DNA of 38,622 nt from an uncultured Verrucomicrobiae bacterium (GCA_937957985.1 CALGOH010000225.1:1-38622), one strand, 5' to 3'. Shown: positions 1 to 14,521, numbered from the stretch's first letter. The notes: generated by a model not told the origin, from the sequence alone. Program-made: numbers and translations.

Positions 1-370
1 TCGCACATTACCGGGCAAATCTCCTACTTCAAGGCAAATGTCCGCGAGTTGAAACCACCGTGCATATCCCGCTCAGTAGTCCCGAAAGCTCCCCGCACGA
101 GAACAACCGGACTTCAGTCCAACCGCGTGCAGACCCGTCCGAATCCACTGGCCCATGCCGCCCCTATTCTCCACAACATCCCGGCCAAGCTCAACAGGCT
201 GGATTGGCTTCACAGCAGGTCGCGAAGAAGAATGCAAAGAATCCCAGAATCGCAAACCGTCGACGGCTGACTCCTCCACATCCCTCCCACTATTCTGTTA
301 GAATATCACGAACCACGGGATGGCAACTTGGAACTTCTCACTTGGAACTTGGAAGCCGTAGGCTCCGCGC
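1..370. other. Left-edge region without a confident gene
   Basis: I see no convincing gene here. One plus-strand frame is open from the left edge to a TGA at 268-270, but its product is rich in Arg, Pro and Ser, has no recognisable motif and looks like a chance high-GC frame, although the tail of a gene entering from the left cannot be excluded. A small hairpin (GGAC, loop TTCA, GTCC) lies at 109-120. A direct repeat, ACTTGGAACTT, occurs at 326-336 and 340-350 just before tmk. A TAGAAT hexamer at 299-304 could be a -10 box for tmk, but no good -35 is visible. Confidence 0.5.
326..353 (+). repeat. ACTTGGAACTT direct repeat upstream of tmk
   Basis: ACTTGGAACTT is present at 326-336 and again at 340-350, extended by GGA to 353, a period of 14 bases. 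It ends 17 bases before the tmk start codon. It could be a simple-sequence expansion or a paired binding site; nothing in the sequence decides between them. Confidence 0.5.
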
Positions 371-936
371 ATGCTCATCGTCCTCGAAGGCATCGACGGA
401 ACCGGCAAGTCGACGCAGGCCCGCCTGCTGGCGGAGTGGCTGCGGGAACAGGGCCGCGAGGTGGTGACCAGCCGCGAGCCCACCGACGGCCCCTGGGGCC
501 GGAAGCTCCGCGAGTCGGCGGCCGAGGGACGCCTGTCGGCCGACGAGGAACTCCGCTATTTTCTCAAGGACCGGCGCCAGCATGTGGACGAGGTCATCCA
601 GCCGGCGCTGGATGCCGGCAAGGTGGTCATCCTCGATCGCTACTATTTTTCAACCATGGCGTACCAGGGCGCGCGAGGTTTCGATCCCGACGAGATCCGG
701 ATCAAGAACGAGGCCTTCGCGCCGGTGCCGGACCACCTCTTCATCCTCGATCTCAACGTCGATACCGCCCTCGACCGCATCGGCGCCCGCGGCGACACCG
801 CCAACGAGTTCGAACGCCGCGACGCCCTGAAAAGGTGCCGCGACATCTTCCTTTCGCTCAAGGACGAGCCCTTCGTTCACCTCATCGACACCAGCGGCGA
901 TCTTGATCAGGTGCAGGCGCAAATCCGGGCGGCGCT

Positions 937-955
<19 letters not shown>
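371..955 (+). CDS. tmk: Thymidylate kinase
   Basis: Phosphorylates dTMP to dTDP with ATP in the cytoplasm, a required step of dTTP synthesis. The 194-residue product has the family's usual length. The P-loop GIDGTGKST is at residues 7-15, followed by a TSREP segment typical of the dTMP site (about residues 35-39) and a DRYYFSTMAYQG segment (about 86-97) that matches the family's DRY/S motif. The ATG at 371 is the only start that places the P-loop at the very N-terminus; no clear Shine-Dalgarno precedes it. The gene's last 19 bases overlap the 3' end of the convergent RND pump gene. Identification is firm. Confidence 0.96.
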
Positions 956-4061
<3,106 letters not shown>

Positions 4062-4065
<4 letters not shown>

Positions 4066-5264
4066 GGATCGCCTCCTTCCACGCGCAGCGGCGCCCCTTC
4101 GGAAATGGTCGCGAGTCCGGTCTTCACCACCCGGTCGCCGCTTTCGAGGCCGCTTTTCACATAGGCATGACCGGCATCGCGGAACACGATCTCCAGTTCG
4201 GCGATCCGCAGCTTGCCCTCTTCGTCCATCAACCACGCGGTGTCGTTTTCCCGCAGGTAGGCGCGGTCCAGGCGCACCACGTTCTCGATTTCGCGACCGG
4301 TGATCACGGCCTCGATGATCGAGTCGAGGATCAGTGTCGGCTTGCCCGCGTTCTCCGGCAATCTCGCCAGGGGATCATCGACCGTGACCAGCAGGCGGGC
4401 GAGGCGGGTGCGCTCGTCGAGCGTGCCGATCAGGGTCTCGACCGTGCCGGCCCGGGTCGCACCCGCCGGCCACGCGCTGCGGTCGCGCAGTTCGACCGAC
4501 GAGCCCTCGCCGCCGATCGTGATCCACGGCAGCGCGGAAAGCGGCACGGTCGCGATGACCCAGTAGGTGTTGCGCCCGACGAGGCGCCCGAGGTCATCGC
4601 CCGGAGAAACCTGCGACCCGACCTCGACCATTCGTTCGATCACCTGCACGTCGAAGGGCGCGACGATCCGGGTGCGCTCGAGGTCCAGCTCGGCCTGCCT
4701 CACGGCGGCTTTCGCCGATTCGACCGCCGCCTTGGCGGTGTCGAGCTGCGGCTCGCGCAGGGCCAGCGAGCGCTTCCCGAGCGGGATTTCCTCGTCGAGC
4801 AGTTCGAGATCCGCCACCGCCACCCGCTGCCGACCCATCTCGATCTTCAGCTCCGCCTCGGCCCGGCTCAGCTCGCTGCGGCGCTGGCGCAGCAGGTTCT
4901 CGTAGTCCGCCGGATCGATCGTGAGCAACCTCCCGCCCGCCTCGATGAAACCGCCCGGATCGAACTCAGAGGAGCGCTCGATCACCTCGCCACCCACCCG
5001 CGGGCTCAGCTCGATCTCCCTCGCCGGCCGGACCCGGCCAAGCGCCGAGATCTGCGGCCGGAACGTTCCGCGCTCGACCTCCGCCACTTCCACCAGCATC
5101 GCCGACTCGCGGGTTTCGGTGGATCGCTCGGCCTCCGGTTCGGTCGAGAAAATCAACCAGCTCACAGCCGCCGCGACCACCACCAGCACCACGCAGACGA
5201 TCACCGTGACCAGCCCGCTGCCGGCTTTCGGTGCCTGATTCTCCTGATTGGACTCCTCCGCCAT
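4062..5264 (-). CDS. RND efflux membrane fusion protein (HlyD/AcrA family)
   Basis: Periplasmic adaptor linking the inner-membrane pump to the outer-membrane channel. The 400-residue product has a short charged N-terminus, one membrane anchor (about residues 18-40, rich in Val and Ala), a first lipoyl-type half (ALGRVRPAREIELSPRVGG), a hairpin of helices rich in Glu, Arg and Ala (about 115-195), the second lipoyl half (RIVAPFDVQVIERMVEVGSQV) and beta-barrel and membrane-proximal domains. No lipobox is seen, so the anchor is a helix and not a lipid. It starts 24 bases after the outer-membrane factor gene and its TGA overlaps the pump's GTG start, so translation of the two is probably coupled. 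Confidence 0.93.
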
Positions 5265-5288
5265 TGTGATTCTTCGTTTCTTCGACCT

Positions 5289-6644
5289 TCAGCCGCCGCG
5301 GCTTTCGAATCCACCGGCCAGCGCCCGGTAAAGCCCGATGCGGAATCCGATCAACTGGCGCCGCGCGGTGAGCAAGTCCCTTTCCAGACGCTGGCGCTCG
5401 GTCAAGGCGGTCAGCACGTCGATGTAGTCGCTGACGCCGTTCAGATATTCGACCAGCAACTGGTTGTAGCTGCGGTCGGCCAGCTTCAACTGCTTCTCCA
5501 GTTTGGCGATCCGTGCGCGCTGCTGCCGCTCCAGCACCAGGCCGTCCTCCACTTCCCGCAGGGCCACCAGCACCGCCTGACCGTAATCGGCCACCAGTTC
5601 CTCGCGCACCGCACGACTCCGACGCACCTCCGCCTCGCGTTCTCCACCATCGAGAATTGGCGCCACCAGACCCGCGGCCACCGAGGCAAGCCAGTCGTCG
5701 AACAGACTCGAGGCCCGCTCGCTGGAAGTGGAGATCACCCCTGTTAGATCGATCCGGGGAAATCGTTCGCTGATCGCCGCCGCGAGGTTCGCGTCCGCTG
5801 CCTGCACGCGATAAAATGCGGCCATCAGGTCGGGTCGGCGCTGGACGAGATCGGTCGTGAGCCCGGTCCGTGGCAGGGGCGGCGGCACCGGCAGCTTCCG
5901 GCGCGTCGCCGCGATACCCCCTTGCGGCGCCCGGCCCTGGAGCACCGCCAGCCGGTTTTCCAGCACGCCGATGTCGGCCTCGACCACCGTCTTCTGCTCG
6001 CGCGTCGCCGCGACCAACTGCTCCTGACGCAGCACGTCCACCGCCCGCCCCTGGCCTTCCCGCAACCGCACCTTCAACTGCCGCAGCACCTTCTCGTTGG
6101 CCTCGATCTGATCCTCGACCAGGTCCCGCTGCGCGCGCGACTCGACCAGTTGATACCAGGTCCGCGCCACCTCCGCCGACACGGTCAGCGCCGCCGCCCG
6201 GTAGTCGGCCAGGCTCGCCTTCGAGCGCAGCCGCTCGGCCTCGACCCGCGAACGGATTCTGCCCCACAAGTCGATCTCATACGATGCCGCCAAGCCGGCG
6301 CTCGCCGCCTGCGCTCCATCACTGAAGGCTTCGCCGTCCAGCAGCGCATCGAGATCCGGAAAAAGGCCCGAGCGTTCCCGATCGACCACCGCCTCGGCCT
6401 GCTGCAGCCGCTGCCAGGCGGATTCCAGCGAGAAGTTCGAGGTCAGCGCCCGCTCTTCCATGCGGTTCAGTTCGCCGTCGCCGAAGCTCCGCCACCAGCG
6501 GTCCGGCACGGCCTGCAAGCCCGACCCGGAAAAGTCGGCCGGCATCTCGGGCACCGACACCGGTCGCGGGAGGAAAGTGCAGCCACCCAACATCACGCCA
6601 GCCATCGTGCCGGTCGAAAGCCGCCACAGGTTAGATTTCCCCAT
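5289..6644 (-). CDS. Outer-membrane efflux lipoprotein (TolC/OprM/NodT family)
   Basis: Forms the trimeric outer-membrane and periplasmic tunnel of the tripartite pump. The 451-residue product begins with a lipoprotein signal, with lipobox LGGC about residues 19-22, so it should be acylated on Cys22 like OprM. Two internally similar OEP repeats follow: the first around AASYEIDLWGRIRSRVEAER with its long helices, the second around RFPRIDLTGVISTSSERASSLFDDW and a C-terminal helical pair. The phrase YEIDLWGRI is a hallmark of the family. It is the first gene of the efflux operon (outer-membrane factor, adaptor, pump), an order that places the channel ahead of its partners. Confidence 0.94.
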   Translation of the reverse strand: MGKSNLWRLSTGTMAGVMLGGCTFLPRPVSVPEMPADFSGSGLQAVPDRWWRSFGDGELNRMEERALTSNFSLESAWQRLQQAEAVVDRERSGLFPDLDALLDGEAFSDGAQAASAGLAASYEIDLWGRIRSRVEAERLRSKASLADYRAAALTVSAEVARTWYQLVESRAQRDLVEDQIEANEKVLRQLKVRLREGQGRAVDVLRQEQLVAATREQKTVVEADIGVLENRLAVLQGRAPQGGIAATRRKLPVPPPLPRTGLTTDLVQRRPDLMAAFYRVQAADANLAAAISERFPRIDLTGVISTSSERASSLFDDWLASVAAGLVAPILDGGEREAEVRRSRAVREELVADYGQAVLVALREVEDGLVLERQQRARIAKLEKQLKLADRSYNQLLVEYLNGVSDYIDVLTALTERQRLERDLLTARRQLIGFRIGLYRALAGGFESRGG

Positions 6645-6762
6645 CGAATGTCTCCATCAGCTTGCCCATCAAAGATGCTAGACTCGCCCCGCCCGCCGAT
6701 TCCGCAACCTCCAAAGCTTCCCCAGGCCGCCAGCTCCATACTGCTAAAAAACCAGCAGCACC

Positions 6763-6817
6763 GAGTCGGGAGTCGGGAGTCGGGAGTCGGGAGTCGGGAG
6801 TCGGGAGTCGGGAGTCG
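6763..6817 (+). repeat. GAGTCGG heptamer tandem repeat (about 7.9 copies)
   Basis: Seven perfect head-to-tail copies of GAGTCGG plus a partial eighth (GAGTCG). The array lies between the start of the efflux operon and the left hairpin unit of the transposase locus. Copies of the same heptamer in the opposite orientation lie at 7579-7598, beyond the right hairpin unit, so the array may mark the outer boundary of that locus. Copy number is likely unstable through slippage. Confidence 0.95.
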
Positions 6818-6848
6818 AGGCCGACATGGACGAGTTCCGCACCTCAAG

Positions 6849-6938
6849 AGGGCCAAAGGCCCGGAAGATACCAGCCCGGGCCGTGAGGCCCGGGATTGCG
6901 CGGCGAGACCATCAAGGGCTGAAGGCCCGGCACATGCG
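6849..6938 (+). repeat. Three-hairpin REP-like unit, left of the Y1 transposase
   Basis: Contains hairpin A (GGGCC-AAA-GGCCC, 6850-6862), a conserved linker GGAAGATACCAG, hairpin B (8-bp stem CCCGGGCC/GGCCCGGG with loop GTGA, 6875-6894), an 21-base spacer, hairpin C (GGGC-TGAAG-GCCC, 6916-6928) and a tail CACATGCG. From the start of A to the end of C is 79 bases. The same order occurs inverted at 7428-7518 and as a second pair at 18470-18560 and 18582-18673. The unit resembles REP/BIME sequences that accompany RAYT transposases, though it carries three hairpins where a REP has one. Confidence 0.88.
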
Positions 6939-6950
6939 CGACGGGACCGG

Positions 6951-7403
6951 TCAATCCCACACGTACCGCTCATCGAACTCCACGCCGAGTTTTACCAACA
7001 GTTTCCTGTATTCGTCCTGAAAGGTCAGCGTCCGATGATGCTCCTCCTGGTGGTCAATGTAGTCGACTAAAGGACGCAGATGTGTCTTGCTGACCGAAAA
7101 CACCCCGTATCCGCGTTGCCACGCGAAGTGCCTCAGCGCGGGGTTCAAGGTCTTCGCCCACTTCGACGAGTTTGCCTTCGCTGTTTGGACGAGTTTGGCC
7201 ACCGTGACGGTCCGTGGCAGGCGGATGGCGAGATGGACGTGGTCAGCGGTGCCGCCGACGCGATAGCATTCGGCGTCAAGCAAGCGGATCGTCGCGGCCA
7301 GATATCCGTGCATGTCGGAACGGATGGCGGGTGTGAGGAATGGCTCACGATCTTTGGTCGAGAAGATCAGATGGACCAGCAGTTCGGAGAGCGATTGCGG
7401 CAT
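6951..7403 (-). CDS. IS200-like Y1 transposase (REP-associated tyrosine transposase, RAYT-like)
   Basis: A 150-residue single-domain HUH nuclease of the Y1_Tnp family, which cuts and joins single-stranded DNA at hairpins. The metal-binding HUH motif reads DHVHLAI (His55 and His57), and the likely catalytic tyrosine is Tyr115 in VDYIDHQEEHHR, with the typical Y-xxx-Q arrangement. The C-terminus ends in FDERYVWD, a conserved ending in this group. No second gene such as tnpB is present. Both ends of the gene lie within about 25 bases of inverted copies of a three-hairpin repeat, as expected for a RAYT and its cognate REP elements. The frame is intact, so the enzyme could be active; a domesticated role is equally possible. 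Confidence 0.88.
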   Translation of the reverse strand: MPQSLSELLVHLIFSTKDREPFLTPAIRSDMHGYLAATIRLLDAECYRVGGTADHVHLAIRLPRTVTVAKLVQTAKANSSKWAKTLNPALRHFAWQRGYGVFSVSKTHLRPLVDYIDHQEEHHRTLTFQDEYRKLLVKLGVEFDERYVWD

Positions 7404-7427
7404 GGAGCGAGGATAGGGATTGGAACC

Positions 7428-7518
7428 CGCATGTGTCAGGCTTTCAGCCCTCCGTTTTCAGACGGCCCCTGACCCGGGTCTCACGGCCCGGGCTGGTATC
7501 TTACGGGCCGTTGGCCCT
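7428..7518 (-). repeat. Three-hairpin REP-like unit, right of the Y1 transposase (inverted)
   Basis: The inverted partner of the left unit. Read on the minus strand it has hairpin A (GGGCC-AAC-GGCCC, 7517-7505), linker GTAAGATACCAG, hairpin B (CCCGGGCC, loop GTGA, GACCCGGG, 7492-7473), hairpin C (AGGGCTGAAAGCCT, from 7451) and the tail CACATGCG. A-to-C span is 80 bases. The two units face each other around the transposase in the order A-B-C, gene, C-B-A. Confidence 0.88.
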
Positions 7519-7578
7519 CGTGAGGTTCGACCTTCGTTGATCCGCTCTCGGCTGCTGGCTTCCTCCCAACGCCTACCT

Positions 7579-7598
7579 GACTCCCGACTCCCGACTCC
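7579..7598 (-). repeat. Inverted copies of the GAGTCGG heptamer
   Basis: On the minus strand this is GGAGTCGGGAGTCGGGAGTC, nearly three copies of the heptamer that is tandemly repeated at 6763-6817. It lies 15 bases before the ftsK stop codon. With the left array it brackets the hairpin units and transposase. Confidence 0.85.
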
Positions 7599-7613
7599 TG
7601 CCCCCCCCCGGCC

Positions 7614-10061
<2,448 letters not shown>

Positions 10062-10154
10062 GCAAAAATCGCGCCCGAGAGCATCCCCCGAGCGTCCCGC
10101 CGGAGCAAGGCTTGTTTTCCCGGAGCAAAATATCAGGAAAAGCTAAGCAATACC

Positions 10155-13100
10155 TCAGGTTTCCGGGCTTTCCGCCTTCGCTCCCCGGATCATCTCGTTC
10201 GGCACCGTCCGGATATGCAGGTCGCGCTGCGGGAAGGCGATCTCGATCCCGGCCTCCTTGAAGCGCCGGTCGATTTCCTCGTGGATCTCGGTGATCGTCT
10301 TGAGCCGGTTGTCCATGTCGGGCAGGTAGCAGCGCAGGCTCAGGTTCAGCGTGCTGTCGGCGAAGGCCTCGAAGCTGATCAGCGGTGCCGGGTCCTCAAG
10401 CACCACCGGATGATCGGCGGCGATTTCCCCGAGAATCTGGCGTGCCCTGACCGTGTCGCTGCCGTAGGCCACTCCGACCGGGATGGTGATGCGGTTCAGC
10501 GGGCTGCTGAGGGTCCAGTTGATCAGCGAGCCGGTGACGAAGTCCTTGTTGGGCACGACGAATTCCTGGCGCTCCCAGTTGGTGATCGTCGTCGCCCGCA
10601 TGCGGATGCGCGACACCGTGCCGGTGACCTCGCCGACCGTGACCACGTCGCCGACGCGGATCGGCCGTTCGAAGAGCAGAATGATGCCGCAGACGAAGTT
10701 CGCCACGATCTCCTGCAGTCCGAAACCGAGGCCGACGCTGAGCGCGGCGGCGATCCAGCCGAAGCGCGACCAGTCCAGCGCGAGGGCCGAGGTGACCAGG
10801 AAGATCCCGATGGCGCCGAGAACGTATTGGCAGAGCGTGGCGACCGCGTAGCGGGTTCCCGGGGTCATGCCCGACGCCCGCAACCCGACGAGGTCGAGCA
10901 GGCCGGGCAGGTTCTTCACGCCGGTGAAGGTCACCGCCGCGATCAGGATCGCCTTGAGCACCCCGAACCAGTCGAGCCGGCCGTCGATCGAAAGTTCCGA
11001 CGCCGCCTGGTCGATGGGCAAGGTCTTCGCCACCCCGTAGGCGATGGCCACCACCACCCCGATGCTCACCAGCGAGCGCAGCAGGCGGCGGGTCTGGCGC
11101 GCCACCGCGTCGAGCCCCAGCTCGATCTGATCGTCGTCCACCGTCACGGTTTCCTCTCCTTCGTCCCCGGTCTTCTCCGCGGCCTCGCGGCGGGCCTTCC
11201 GCTGCTCGATCGCCTCCGCCAGAGCGAGGCGGCGCTGCTTGATCATGAACCAGCGCAGGCTCACGCCGTAGATGACGATTCCCAGAGCCGCCCACCGCAG
11301 GGCGGAAAGGAACTGCTCGCTCAGGATGAATGCCGTCAGCGTGAAGCCGGCCACCGCCATCACGATGAGCGCCAGCGGAATGCCGACAAGCAGACCCGCC
11401 CAGAGGAAGCGTCCCCTGACCATCGGACGCTCCGGCTGTTCCTCGACGAGCTTCGCGAACATGCCGCGATCCGGCCGGAACATCTCCAGCATCACCCACG
11501 CCAGACCCGCCTGGCTGAGGATGAAGCCGAGTCGCCCGATGCTGTCGAAGGCATGCGACTCGCCGTCGAAGAGGGTGATCGTCGCGACGAAAAGGGTCGG
11601 CAGGTAGATCGCCGCCAGGCGCGGCAGCCAGCGGGTGATCATTTCCGCGACGCCGGCATCCCAGCCGAGATGGACGCGACCGACGCCGCCGTCGCGGGCC
11701 AGCTCGCAGAGCGAAAGGATCCACATCAGCGTGACCGCCGCCCAGCGCAGCCACAGTCCGAAACCCCGCACCCACGGGTCCGCCCCGGGCTCGCTGGCGA
11801 GGCTCCACGACAGGAACCCGAGCGCCAGCGGCACCGGCAGCGCCAGCAGCAGGCTGTCGAGCAGCGCGCGCAGCGTGTGGACGATCCGGTCGGTGGAGAT
11901 CCGGCGGATGCGCTGGCCGCTCTTCTCGATCGAGCGTCGAAGCCGGCGCCGCAGGGCGACCAGCACGACAATCACCGAAGCCACCAGGAGGATGGCCATC
12001 GGATGGCGGGCATGCATCGCGAGGATCGACGATTTCAGCTCCCCCCACGGCTTCGAAGAAAAGAGCACACCCCTCGATCGGCCGATCCCCTCGAAGAAAC
12101 GCGGACCGATCGGCTCGGAACTGCGTCTCCAGAAAAGCTGGTCCGACAGAAACTTCGACATCTCCGCCACCAGGTCGCGGTAGGCCTGCTCGTCCGCGCC
12201 CAGGCGAGCCAGGTCACGGATGATCCCCCGCTGTCCGGCGCCGAGCCGGTCCAGCAGCGTCCGCCGCGTCTCCAGGACCGGCGCCGCCACCGGATCGTTC
12301 TTCCATCGCTGCTCCCACTTCTTCTGCTGCTCCTGCCATTCCTCGATCTGGAGCGCATCGAGCTGGGCCTCGGAGAGCTCGCGCTCCAGTTGCTTAAGGT
12401 CGTAGTCCAGCCCCCGGCGCTCGGGAAGGCGCTGGAGCTGATCGAGCAGCACCTGGGTGAAGGCCCCCTCCAGGCCGGTCAGCTCGATCTGGCGACGCAC
12501 TTTCTCGTTGTCGCGGCGGAGACGGTCGAGGCGGTTGCGCATGACTCCGGACTTCGACGAAACGCGGGCGCTCTGGGCAGCCTGCTCCTCGAGGCGGGCG
12601 ACCAACTCCGGCAGTCCTGCGGCGACCTCGGCCAGCGACCCCCGGTCGGACGGCACCCTTTCGGCAAGCTCCGACACCTGCCGCTTCATCGCATCGACCT
12701 CGCCCGCAAGCCGTTTCCCCAGCGCGGACTCCAGCCGCCGGAGCCGCTCGCGGGCCTGGTCGAGGCGCTTCTCCAGAATCTGCAGCTCCAGGTTCACCTG
12801 CTCCTCGCGGCCCGACTGCCCCACCCGCTCGGCCTCCAGCCGGTCCACCTCGGCCCGCAACGCGGCGAGTTCGGCCCTGAGAAGCAGGCGGTCGACCGTC
12901 TCGCCGATCGACGCGTCCTCGACCTCTCCGAATGCGGCGAGCTGCGCCTCGGCCTGGGAAAGTTCGGCATTCGCCGCGGGCAGGCGGGTGCTGACCTGCA
13001 GCGGGCGCTCCTGCAGGGCGGTGACTTCGCGGTCCTTGGCCTGCCGCTCGCTCTCGAGCTTCGTCACCCCGGCGCGGGCCTCCTCGACCGCGGCCCGCAA

Positions 13101-13472
13101 CTCCCCGGTGCCCTCGGGAATCTCGACCTTGATCGACTTCCGATCCGCCAGACCCGCCAGCTCCTTCTTCAGCGTCTCGATCTTCTGCGGTGCCAGAGGC
13201 GTCGCCTCCTCGAACGCCGCCGCCCGCCGGCGGCTGTCCTTCGCCTCCTCAAGGCGCTTGTCCGCCTCATCCAGTTGCTCCCGGATCGGAACCTTGAAGG
13301 TCTCGTCCAGCTCCGATGCCTCCAGTTTCGCGCGGGCGTCCCCGACGTCACCCGCAAGCGACTCGATGGCCGACGGCACCGCGGTCGACGCCTCCTGCGC
13401 CCGCGCCGGCAGGCAGCCGAGGCCGATCGCCACCCATGCCAGCGCCATCGCGATTCTGAACGGAACCTTCAA
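10155..13472 (-). CDS. Large mechanosensitive channel, MscS family (MscK/MscM-like)
   Basis: A pressure-gated channel that releases solutes on hypo-osmotic shock, 1105 residues, in the size class of E. coli MscK and MscM. A Sec signal peptide (about 1-25, cleavage near ARAQ) is followed by a long periplasmic region with heavy coiled-coil character (about 30-440, rich in Leu, Glu, Arg and Ala), then a series of membrane helices (about 490-890) and the C-terminal MscS module. The pore-lining and beta-domain region reads VGLGFGLQEIVANFVCGIILL followed by ERPIRVGD (near residue 905), with a conserved NWERQEFVVPNKDF segment after it. An acidic segment (EEGEETVTVDDDQIE-like, about 765-785) separates two helix groups. 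It is divergent from manA across about 100 bases. Confidence 0.93.
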   Translation of the reverse strand: MKVPFRIAMALAWVAIGLGCLPARAQEASTAVPSAIESLAGDVGDARAKLEASELDETFKVPIREQLDEADKRLEEAKDSRRRAAAFEEATPLAPQKIETLKKELAGLADRKSIKVEIPEGTGELRAAVEEARAGVTKLESERQAKDREVTALQERPLQVSTRLPAANAELSQAEAQLAAFGEVEDASIGETVDRLLLRAELAALRAEVDRLEAERVGQSGREEQVNLELQILEKRLDQARERLRRLESALGKRLAGEVDAMKRQVSELAERVPSDRGSLAEVAAGLPELVARLEEQAAQSARVSSKSGVMRNRLDRLRRDNEKVRRQIELTGLEGAFTQVLLDQLQRLPERRGLDYDLKQLERELSEAQLDALQIEEWQEQQKKWEQRWKNDPVAAPVLETRRTLLDRLGAGQRGIIRDLARLGADEQAYRDLVAEMSKFLSDQLFWRRSSEPIGPRFFEGIGRSRGVLFSSKPWGELKSSILAMHARHPMAILLVASVIVVLVALRRRLRRSIEKSGQRIRRISTDRIVHTLRALLDSLLLALPVPLALGFLSWSLASEPGADPWVRGFGLWLRWAAVTLMWILSLCELARDGGVGRVHLGWDAGVAEMITRWLPRLAAIYLPTLFVATITLFDGESHAFDSIGRLGFILSQAGLAWVMLEMFRPDRGMFAKLVEEQPERPMVRGRFLWAGLLVGIPLALIVMAVAGFTLTAFILSEQFLSALRWAALGIVIYGVSLRWFMIKQRRLALAEAIEQRKARREAAEKTGDEGEETVTVDDDQIELGLDAVARQTRRLLRSLVSIGVVVAIAYGVAKTLPIDQAASELSIDGRLDWFGVLKAILIAAVTFTGVKNLPGLLDLVGLRASGMTPGTRYAVATLCQYVLGAIGIFLVTSALALDWSRFGWIAAALSVGLGFGLQEIVANFVCGIILLFERPIRVGDVVTVGEVTGTVSRIRMRATTITNWERQEFVVPNKDFVTGSLINWTLSSPLNRITIPVGVAYGSDTVRARQILGEIAADHPVVLEDPAPLISFEAFADSTLNLSLRCYLPDMDNRLKTITEIHEEIDRRFKEAGIEIAFPQRDLHIRTVPNEMIRGAKAESPET

Positions 13473-13574
13473 CGCCTCTTTCCTGACACCGGTTCCCCAT
13501 CCGGGTCAAATGATGAGTCGCGCGGCGGCGCCAAGCGTTCGACTTCCCATCCGCATGCCCGTAGCCTCATCCCA

Positions 13575-14507
13575 ATGGCTCCGATCACCTTCACCCCGAT
13601 CTACATGCCCCGCGTCTGGGGCGGCCGGATGCTCGAAAGCGAGTACGGCCGCCGGCTGCCGGACGACGGTCCCTACGGCGAGTCCTGGGAGATCGTCGAC
13701 CGCGGGAACGAACAGTCGGTCGTCGCCGACGGGGCCTTCGCGGGAAAATCACTCCATGAGTTGTGGCAAGGCCACCGCGACGAGATCTTCGGTGCCGGAT
13801 TGCCGGACAGCGAACGTTTCCCGCTGCTGATCAAGGTGCTCGACGCCCGCGACGACCTCTCGATCCAGGTCCATCCCCCGGCCGCCATCGCCCCGGCGCT
13901 CGGTGGCGAGCCGAAGACCGAGATGTGGTACATCGCCGGGGCCGGGCCGGGTGCCAGGCTCTACGCCGGCCTCAAGGCGGGCGTGACCCGCGCCGAATTC
14001 GAGACCGCGCTCGGCGACGGTTCCGTGGCAGAGGTGGTTCACGCCATTCAACCCCGAACCGGCGAGTCCATCTTCATTCCCTCGGGCCGCCTCCACGCCA
14101 TCGGCGCCGGATTCCTGATCCACGAGATCCAGCAGAACTCCGACACGACCTACCGTGTCTTCGACTGGAACCGCATGGGCCTCGACGGCAAGCCCCGCGA
14201 GCTCCACGTCGAGGCGTCGCTGCGCAGCATCGACTTCAACGACTACGAGCCGGGGATGGACGAACCCGACGGCGACCTCCTCGCCGAATGCGACCACTTC
14301 CGCGTCGAAAAGCTCGCCCTGGCACCCGGCGACACCGTCGGCAACGCCCGCGAAGACCGCTTTTCCATCTTCTCGGTGGTCGAGGGAGAGATCGCCGCGT
14401 CTGACGGGCGGCGATTCGTAAAGGGAGCCTTCTTGCTGCTGCCCGCCGGTCCGGAAACACTCCAGTCGGTCGGCGAATCGACCCTCCTCCGCACCACCCT
14501 GCCGTAG
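13575..14507 (+). CDS. manA: Mannose-6-phosphate isomerase, class I (short form)
   Basis: Zinc-dependent interconversion of mannose 6-phosphate and fructose 6-phosphate in the cytoplasm, feeding GDP-mannose or mannose catabolism. The 310-residue product matches the short bacterial form. It begins with PIYMPRVWGGRML; the zinc-site elements are SIQVHPP (about residues 96-102), KTEMWYIAGAGPGA (about 114-127) and FIPSGRLHAIGAG (about 169-181); a cupin-like C-terminal half ends the protein. The frame stays open for thousands of bases upstream, so length does not fix the start; the ATG at 13575 is chosen because conservation begins at once. The gene is divergent from the MscS-type channel and convergent with the DMT exporter. 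Confidence 0.94.
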   Translation: MAPITFTPIYMPRVWGGRMLESEYGRRLPDDGPYGESWEIVDRGNEQSVVADGAFAGKSLHELWQGHRDEIFGAGLPDSERFPLLIKVLDARDDLSIQVHPPAAIAPALGGEPKTEMWYIAGAGPGARLYAGLKAGVTRAEFETALGDGSVAEVVHAIQPRTGESIFIPSGRLHAIGAGFLIHEIQQNSDTTYRVFDWNRMGLDGKPRELHVEASLRSIDFNDYEPGMDEPDGDLLAECDHFRVEKLALAPGDTVGNAREDRFSIFSVVEGEIAASDGRRFVKGAFLLLPAGPETLQSVGESTLLRTTLP

Positions 14508-14521
14508 CGCCATTTCAGCAC

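Noticed and set aside
1..270. Possible 3' end of a gene entering from the left edge
   Set aside because: The frame is open but Arg/Pro/Ser-rich with no motif, and the same stretch is also open in other frames.
4066..4236. An N-terminal extension of 57 codons on the RND pump gene
   Set aside because: It lies inside the adaptor gene, is Arg-rich and lacks similarity, whereas the GTG at 4065 has a strong ribosome site and a GTGA overlap.
6763..6817. Heptamer array considered as a CRISPR
   Set aside because: It has no spacers; the repeat is only 7 bases and strictly head-to-tail.
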